Of a stretch of 64,000 nt of DNA, positions 61,717-64,000 are shown one piece after another. The notes beneath the pieces are model-generated. The model ran no database searches. It was not told the DNA's origin and saw only the letters and a list, made by a program, of their open reading frames with translations. A program made the position numbers and the translations under genes. Every line of letters starts with the position of its first letter. Position 1 is the stretch's first letter. Origin of the DNA: Pelobates cultripes (lineage: Eukaryota > Chordata > Amphibia > Anura > Pelobatidae); NCBI GenBank assembly GCA_933207985.1, contig OW240916.1:85984702-86048701 (forward strand), read 5' to 3'.

Positions 61717-62091
61717 GTGTACTTTGTGAGTTTTATTTAATTGTCTGTAAATAATATTTAAAACTTAGTCATTCAAACTCTGATCTCTAGTATAGTATCA
61801 TCCTTCATTTTGTTTTATTTATTTTGTCTATTTGTAATGTCTATCTTGTCTAACCTTCATTTTTTTCTTTACAGAGAATTATCGTTTACAGAGTGCCTAT
61901 GAGAAGCATCTCATCATCAAAATAGTTTTAGTGAGTTCTGCCCTGTGCAGCAAGTCATTCTCTTGACATGGCCTTTGCCTGGTCATTCTACAAATATTGT
62001 CTTTCTTTTTCTCCAGTTCCAGTTTGTAAATTCCTACCTGAGTCTTTTCTACATTGGATTCTACCTCAAGGACATGGAGAGACTGAAGGAG
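40608..62091 (+). CDS. ano8: Anoctamin-8 (TMEM16H), internal exons, 5' half
   Basis: Eleven exons were found by similarity to vertebrate ANO8 and GT-AG splice signals: 40608-40718, 41301-41433, 46963-47101, 49070-49166, 49697-49813, 50317-50444, 53990-54151, 55661-55813, 59443-59569, 61875-61930 and 62017-62091. Joined they are 1,298 nt, about 433 residues in one open frame with matching phases at every junction. The product is an anoctamin/TMEM16 membrane protein. ANO8 is reported to tether ER to plasma membrane and shape Ca2+ signalling; its channel or scramblase activity is uncertain. Residues 1-242 of this segment hold the cytoplasmic dimerisation region and the start of TM1; TM1-TM5 lie in exons 6, 7, 8, 9 and 11. 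The N-terminal exon and about 60% of the protein (second membrane half, charged C-terminus) are outside the identified region. Introns range from 86 bp to over 5 kb. Confidence 0.97.
41301..41433 (+). CDS. ano8: ANO8 exon
   Basis: Acceptor tctccctcag. Encodes [20 protein letters not shown], then a basic RHHRHTR stretch and FFVTATYE. The donor gtattt is weak, but it is the only one that joins in frame (TATGAAAA with C of the next exon). Confidence 0.96.
41679..43126 (+). mobile_element. Old Tc1-like transposon in ANO8 intron
   Basis: Flanked by TA (41677-41678, 43127-43128). Ends CAGTGCCATGAGAAAGTATTT and inverted CAGTGCATTGAGAAAATATTT. Around 42560-42780 the plus strand retains eroded transposase sequence (GCACAGAGATGACTCGTCC.., ..GCTCATCTCACATTTGC). 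This is a different family from the DD37E copies, with many stops and no usable frame. It holds a younger MITE. Confidence 0.85.
41881..42308. mobile_element. T2-type MITE inside the old Tc1 element
   Basis: TTAAAGGGACACTCTCCAAG at the left, CCCGGAGTGTCCCTTTAA at the right, TTAA on both sides. The inverted pair GCACCAATACTACTAATGCA / TGCATTAAAGTTGTATTGGTGC lies next to the ends. Confidence 0.9.
43678..43990. mobile_element. T2-type MITE in ANO8 intron
   Basis: TTAAAGGAACACGATAGTC at the left, GACTATAGAGTTTCTTTAA at the right. Contains a short retroposon insert at 43840-43888. TTAAAGGGTCACA follows at 43987 and may be the start of another copy. Confidence 0.8.
43840..43888 (-). mobile_element. 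Severely 5'-truncated TTA-tailed retroposon
   Basis: TATTATTATTATT followed by GCCATTTATATAGCGCCAAC and AGATTCCGTAGCGCT, the same tail as 52230-52480, only about 50 bp long and inserted inside a MITE. Confidence 0.75.
44211..44587. mobile_element. T2-type MITE, extreme left end missing
   Basis: Begins at CTATAGGCACCCAGACCACTT without its first bases and ends CTATAGTGGTCTTTTAA. The AACATAGCAGTTTCAGAGAA hairpin and TCACAGTGAG blocks are present. Confidence 0.85.
45121..45574. mobile_element. T2-type MITE in ANO8 intron
   Basis: TTAAGGCAATACTATAGTG at the left, GGTGCCTATTGTGTCCCTTTAA at the right. The CACCTCTAGTGGCTGTC and GCAATGTAAACATTG blocks are present. Confidence 0.8.
46963..47101 (+). 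CDS. ano8: ANO8 exon
   Basis: Acceptor ctgtctggtag, donor gtaagt. Encodes (N)[18 protein letters not shown], then a [16 protein letters not shown] stretch ending FFTSQ. Ends in phase 0. Confidence 0.97.
47332..47463. mobile_element. Short palindromic hAT-type MITE
   Basis: GGGGTAGGCAACCTTCGGCA and inverted GGCATAGACAACCTTCGGCA ends, with a CTCCAAATGTTGTG / CATCTGGAGTGCC pairing and a central AAAGCTTTTAC..CAAAGCATCATG area. No clear 8-bp TSD was found. Confidence 0.7.
49070..49166 (+). CDS. ano8: ANO8 exon
   Basis: Acceptor attacacag, donor gtgagtg. Encodes [20 protein letters not shown] then [12 protein letters not shown]. Phase 0 to phase 1. A second GTGAGT lies two bases from the first GTGAG, but only the first keeps frame. 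Confidence 0.96.
49697..49813 (+). CDS. ano8: ANO8 exon
   Basis: A long pyrimidine tract runs through 49320-49696 to acceptor tctctcag. Encodes [20 protein letters not shown] then [17 protein letters not shown]. Donor gtaaca. Confidence 0.97.
50317..50444 (+). CDS. ano8: ANO8 exon, TM1
   Basis: Acceptor actttatacag, donor gtaagg. Encodes [20 protein letters not shown], then [18 protein letters not shown] and TESDQ. The hydrophobic run is the first membrane segment. Confidence 0.97.
50858..51332. mobile_element. T2-type MITE in ANO8 intron
   Basis: TTAAAGGACCACTATAGTGCC at the left, GCCTATAGTGGTCCTTTAA at the right, TTAA on both sides. All internal hairpins are intact (CATAGGAAAGCATTTC / GCTTTCCTATG, CTCACTGTGATTTTCACAG, AACATAGCAGTTTTTCTG). 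One of the best preserved copies. Confidence 0.93.
51333..52229. other. ANO8 intron, no further feature seen
   Basis: Unique-looking intron sequence. A telomere-like CTAACCCTAGCCCTAG run near 51628 is too short to matter. Confidence 0.45.
52230..52480 (-). mobile_element. TTA-tailed retroposon (LINE 3' end or SINE)
   Basis: (TTA)n, then GCCATTTATATAGCGCCAAC, AGATTCCGTAGCGCTTTA, and further GAGGGCCCTGCTCAAACGAG with CTTACAGTCTA. The repeat tail at the left means the element reads on the minus strand. A widespread amphibian/fish repeat type; its class was not settled here. Confidence 0.75.
52481..53989. other. ANO8 intron, unassigned repeat-like sequence at 52560-53000
   Basis: AGCACACCGCGTTTCCACGC..GTCTTCCTCAGGTG near 52930 resembles the GTTTC..CCTCAGG ends of common vertebrate repeats, but no second end was found. 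The rest is unremarkable. Confidence 0.4.
53990..54151 (+). CDS. ano8: ANO8 exon, TM2
   Basis: Acceptor ctttcacag, donor gtcagt (non-consensus). Encodes [20 protein letters not shown] then [20 protein letters not shown]. 54 codons, phase 0 at both ends. Confidence 0.97.
54921..55342. mobile_element. T2-type MITE in ANO8 intron
   Basis: TTAAAGGACCACTATAGGG at the left, CCTATAGTGGTCCTTTAA at the right. The left inverted pair is shortened (lacks the GCCAGGAAAAC block). A short duplication TATAGAGTGCCTATAG precedes the right end. Confidence 0.9.
55661..55813 (+). CDS. ano8: ANO8 exon, TM3
   Basis: Acceptor attcttgtttag, donor gtgagtg. Encodes [20 protein letters not shown] then [19 protein letters not shown] and [12 protein letters not shown]. 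51 codons, phase 0 at both ends. Confidence 0.97.
56231..56795. mobile_element. TTAA-target MITE, different subfamily
   Basis: TTAAAGGGTTACTCCTACC at the left and GGTGGGAGTAAACCATTAA at the right are inverted copies. Inside, AAATGCTTCTCATAATGAAGCATTTGATTG is palindromic. The lone end near 28279-28293 belongs to the same subfamily. Confidence 0.8.
57837..59292. mobile_element. Inverted-repeat element split by a candidate LTR
   Basis: The left arm (57837-57903: ACAGCGTTGGGTAAATAC..ATAGGTTTATTTTGGA..CAAGGACAAATCAGAGAT) pairs with the inverted right arm at 59229-59292 (GTACAGCGCAGGGTGAATAC..). The class is unknown; the CAACGTTTCGGC word is common in vertebrate repeats. Element ends were not defined. 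Confidence 0.65.
57997..59224 (-). mobile_element. Candidate solo LTR, about 1.23 kb
   Basis: TGTGGTGGAGCTCC at the left, GCTCCGTCACA at the right, flanks CGCTG and CGCCG (4 of 5 bases). An AATAAA on the minus strand near 58221 supports minus orientation. GC-rich relative to its surroundings. It contains repeated GACCAATYAG / CTATTGGTCG blocks (58630-58850). No internal viral genes are present. Confidence 0.55.
59443..59569 (+). CDS. ano8: ANO8 exon, TM4
   Basis: Acceptor tgttttggcag, donor gtatgtgg. Encodes [20 protein letters not shown] then [19 protein letters not shown] and NDM. Ends in phase 1 (G of Glu). Confidence 0.97.
59570..60408. other. ANO8 intron, no feature recognised
   Basis: AT-rich intron with T-rich runs near 59765 and a TTTATTGAGGC word. 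No identifiable repeat ends. Confidence 0.4.
60409..61715. repeat. Intronic minisatellite, about 25 units
   Basis: Tandem units of about 37-90 bp: TATATAATGTACCTTTCTCAG then CAGTC, (TC)n and (TA)n, with length variation in the TC and TA tracts. The non-repetitive core is well conserved. It lies 160 bp upstream of the next exon. Small Tyr/Ile/Leu/Ser frames here are artefacts. Confidence 0.97.
61875..61930 (+). CDS. ano8: ANO8 exon (56 nt)
   Basis: Acceptor ttttctttacag, donor gtgagt. Encodes (E)[18 protein letters not shown]. One of the shortest exons, followed by an 86-bp intron. Confidence 0.96.
62017..62091 (+). CDS. ano8: ANO8 exon, TM5; last in window
   Basis: Acceptor tttctccag, donor gtgggtg. 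Encodes [20 protein letters not shown] then ERLKE. The next exon (starting MLATLL.. in mammals) is not in the window. Confidence 0.96.
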
Positions 62092-63364
62092 GTGGGTGTG
62101 TGAAGCTTTGTCTGATTTTTGGGGTCATGTAAGCTTTTACATTTGGTTTTAATTACACATTTAAAGGCCCAATACCTGTAATGTACTAATGGCTGCAGCA
62201 TGCCTCTTAGAATGAAAGCTGTATCATTTTGGTGACAAATACTAACTAACACAGTGTGATCATGCAATAACCAAGCTGTACTGGTGATGATACATTTAAG
62301 CATTAGAACTTTATTGTACCAAAATAATTTTACCGTAGCAATACATTACTGACAGTACTAATGATAGTGGAATTAATCATTTTTAAAGCATGCATTTTGT
62401 TTGCCTTCTTTGCACACAGATTTTAGTTCAGACTTTTTTTTAAAATAGTATGGATCTCTCTTTAGACACACACCATATTAGTGACAGTGTGTAATCCATA
62501 TTCTCCCTTTTTTGGGAGACAGACAAAACTCACAGTGGATTTTAAAAGAGAATGCAGTTGTTACGTTATTGGGCTCCGAGTTTAGAGGATTATATCATAT
62601 TTACAAAAAGAAAATGTTTTCTATTAAAAAATATTAAACCAAGAATTGTTGGAAATAGGCAAATTCAAAAATTGTTTGAAACTGACCTATTTCACAAAAT
62701 AACTTATTTAGCCTTCATTTCCCATTCTCCGAAAAATTCCTGGCAATTTTTGGTTTATTTCTCCCACTGGTTATTCATTAAACTCTGAATTGTAGAGAAT
62801 TAAAATCTAAAAGCCAAAATTCAGGCAAAAATGTCTGGTCTTGAAATATTCTGCAACTCAACTATTGGCACAGCTTGTCTATATTATTATTATTGTTCTA
62901 ATTAGGCAATTGTTATTTTCTGCAATCCAGTGTTTAATGAACAGGGCTGTCATCAAGGCGTTAAAGGCCATACTATGTACAGGGTCCTGGTAAAAATAAT
63001 AAGCTTGACAGTACACTTGCCTGGGTCTCTGAACAGAACATAACAAAACAGAACAGTTCAGCCTTTGCTGCTCCCTGGAGGAGCAGTGATGGGACTGGGA
63101 GGTTGTGAATACACACCACTTCCTTTCATCACACACAAAGTCTCGTGAGGGGGGAGAGAAAGAGAACCATAGCAGCCAGCTCCCATTAGACCAAAGGGAA
63201 GTTTTTTAAATAGGAGGGTGGTTAAAATATGTTTAGATTGATATATTTCTGTGTGTGTTACTGTGTACAGTGTGTGTTCTGTGTGTATGTGTGAGCGCCA
63301 GTCTGTATAACTTGTGCTTGTGTAATTGTACATATGTCAGCGTGTGTAGCCAACTTTGCATTAT
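62092..63364. other. ANO8 intron, no feature recognised
   Basis: Start of the intron that runs off the right edge. It has a short (TTA)n run at 62881-62893 and nothing else identified. Confidence 0.5.
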
Positions 63365-63858
63365 TAAAGGATCACTATAGGGTCAGGAACACAAACATGT
63401 ATTCCTGACCCTATAGTAAAAACCCATCATTTAGGTGGCTTGCCCTCTCCCCCCCCTCACCCTCAGAATGGGTTAAAACTCACCTTATTTTCAGCTCTCC
63501 ACAGGTCCACCAGCGCTGGCCCCGCCCCCTTGGTGACATCATCAAAATAGCTGATTTTCAGCCATTCCAATTCTTTCCCATGCAATGGGGAAAGCATCGG
63601 ATTGGCTAAAATCGGCGAAGGGGCAAAGCGTGGGAACGCTGAACGGCAGGGCTGCTTACTGTGCAGCCCTTAGCCAGGAAGCCCCTCCAGAGGTCATCTA
63701 AGGAGTGGCCACTTGGAGGTGTCCCTAAGGAGCAATGTAAACACTGCCTTTTCTCTGAAAAGACAGTGTTTGCATAAAAATTCCTGAAGGGAACTATTAT
63801 ACTCACCAGAACAACTACATCAAGCTGTAGTTGTTCTGGTGACTATAGTGTCCCTTTC
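63365..63858. mobile_element. T2-type MITE, complete
   Basis: TTAAAGGATCACTATAGGG followed by the near-inverted copy ATGTATTCCTGACCCTATAG, then at the right AGAACAACTACATCAAGC / GCTGTAGTTGTTCTGG palindrome and GACTATAGTGTCCCTTT. The right TTAA has become TTCA. It is the reference for the partial copies at 6420, 36371 and 43678. Confidence 0.88.
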
Positions 63859-63967
63859 ATTGTGTGTGGCATTGCATGTCCTGGAATGTGTTTTCTAGCA
63901 GTGTACATCCATGTGTCATTTTTTGTGCATTTCTGACAATGTGTATCTATGTGAGTGTCTGAAAATA

Positions 63968-64000
63968 TTAAAGGAGCACTATAGTGCCAGGAAAACAAAC
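63968..64000. mobile_element. Start of a T2-type MITE, cut by the window edge
   Basis: TTAAAGGAGCACTATAGTGCC then AGGAAAACAAAC, identical in form to the left end at 50858. Confidence 0.8.

Noticed and set aside
1..64000. CRISPR array, operons, tRNA or rRNA genes
   Set aside because: The tandem arrays have no spacer-like unique segments of constant length, the DNA is vertebrate nuclear by gene structure, and no tRNA or rRNA sequence was recognised.

Overview
The window is nuclear DNA from a vertebrate, most likely a frog or toad. The evidence is spliced exons of a vertebrate gene, dozens of MITEs with TTAAAGG-type ends and TTAA target sites (the T2/Kolobok type described in Xenopus), a DD37E Tc1-like transposon, several hAT elements, L2/CR1-type LINE fragments and long CA/GT minisatellites. 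Nothing prokaryotic, organellar or free-viral is visible. Species assignment is inference.

Only one host gene can be supported: anoctamin-8 (ANO8), plus strand, 40.6-62.1 kb. Eleven consecutive coding exons were located by protein similarity and splice signals. They join in frame without a stop into about 433 codons, running from just after the N-terminus through the dimerisation region and the first five membrane segments. The first coding exon was not found. The C-terminal half lies beyond the right edge.

Layout: 0-1.3 kb, an inverted repeat and GT minisatellite. 1.5-4.0 kb, a minus-strand LINE split by a solo LTR. 4.1-8.8 kb, tandem and nested TTAA-target MITEs with a 2.1 kb multi-hairpin element. 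9.0-10.5 kb, a dead DD37E Tc1-like element. 11.4-13.3 kb, a hAT-like element with a CA minisatellite. 14.9-24.2 kb, more minisatellites, a same-family nested pair of hAT-like elements carrying a second DD37E copy, and a duplicated minisatellite block. 24.6-31.0 kb, MITEs and a hAT inside a MITE. 31.8-36.8 kb, a LINE RT fragment split by another multi-hairpin element, then a hAT inserted exactly between two abutting MITEs. 38.3-39.2 kb, a candidate solo LTR. 40.6-64 kb, ANO8 with introns full of the same MITEs, an old Tc1 element, a TTA-tailed retroposon, a third candidate solo LTR and a 1.3 kb intronic minisatellite whose unit resembles a splice acceptor.

The most notable structure is the transposon stratigraphy: clean TSDs give insertion orders, TTAA elements repeatedly land on TTAA sites of other TTAA elements, and several hAT-like families carry long internal CA/GT minisatellites. 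Long open frames rich in Cys/Val/Ser or Thr/His are shadows of those minisatellites.
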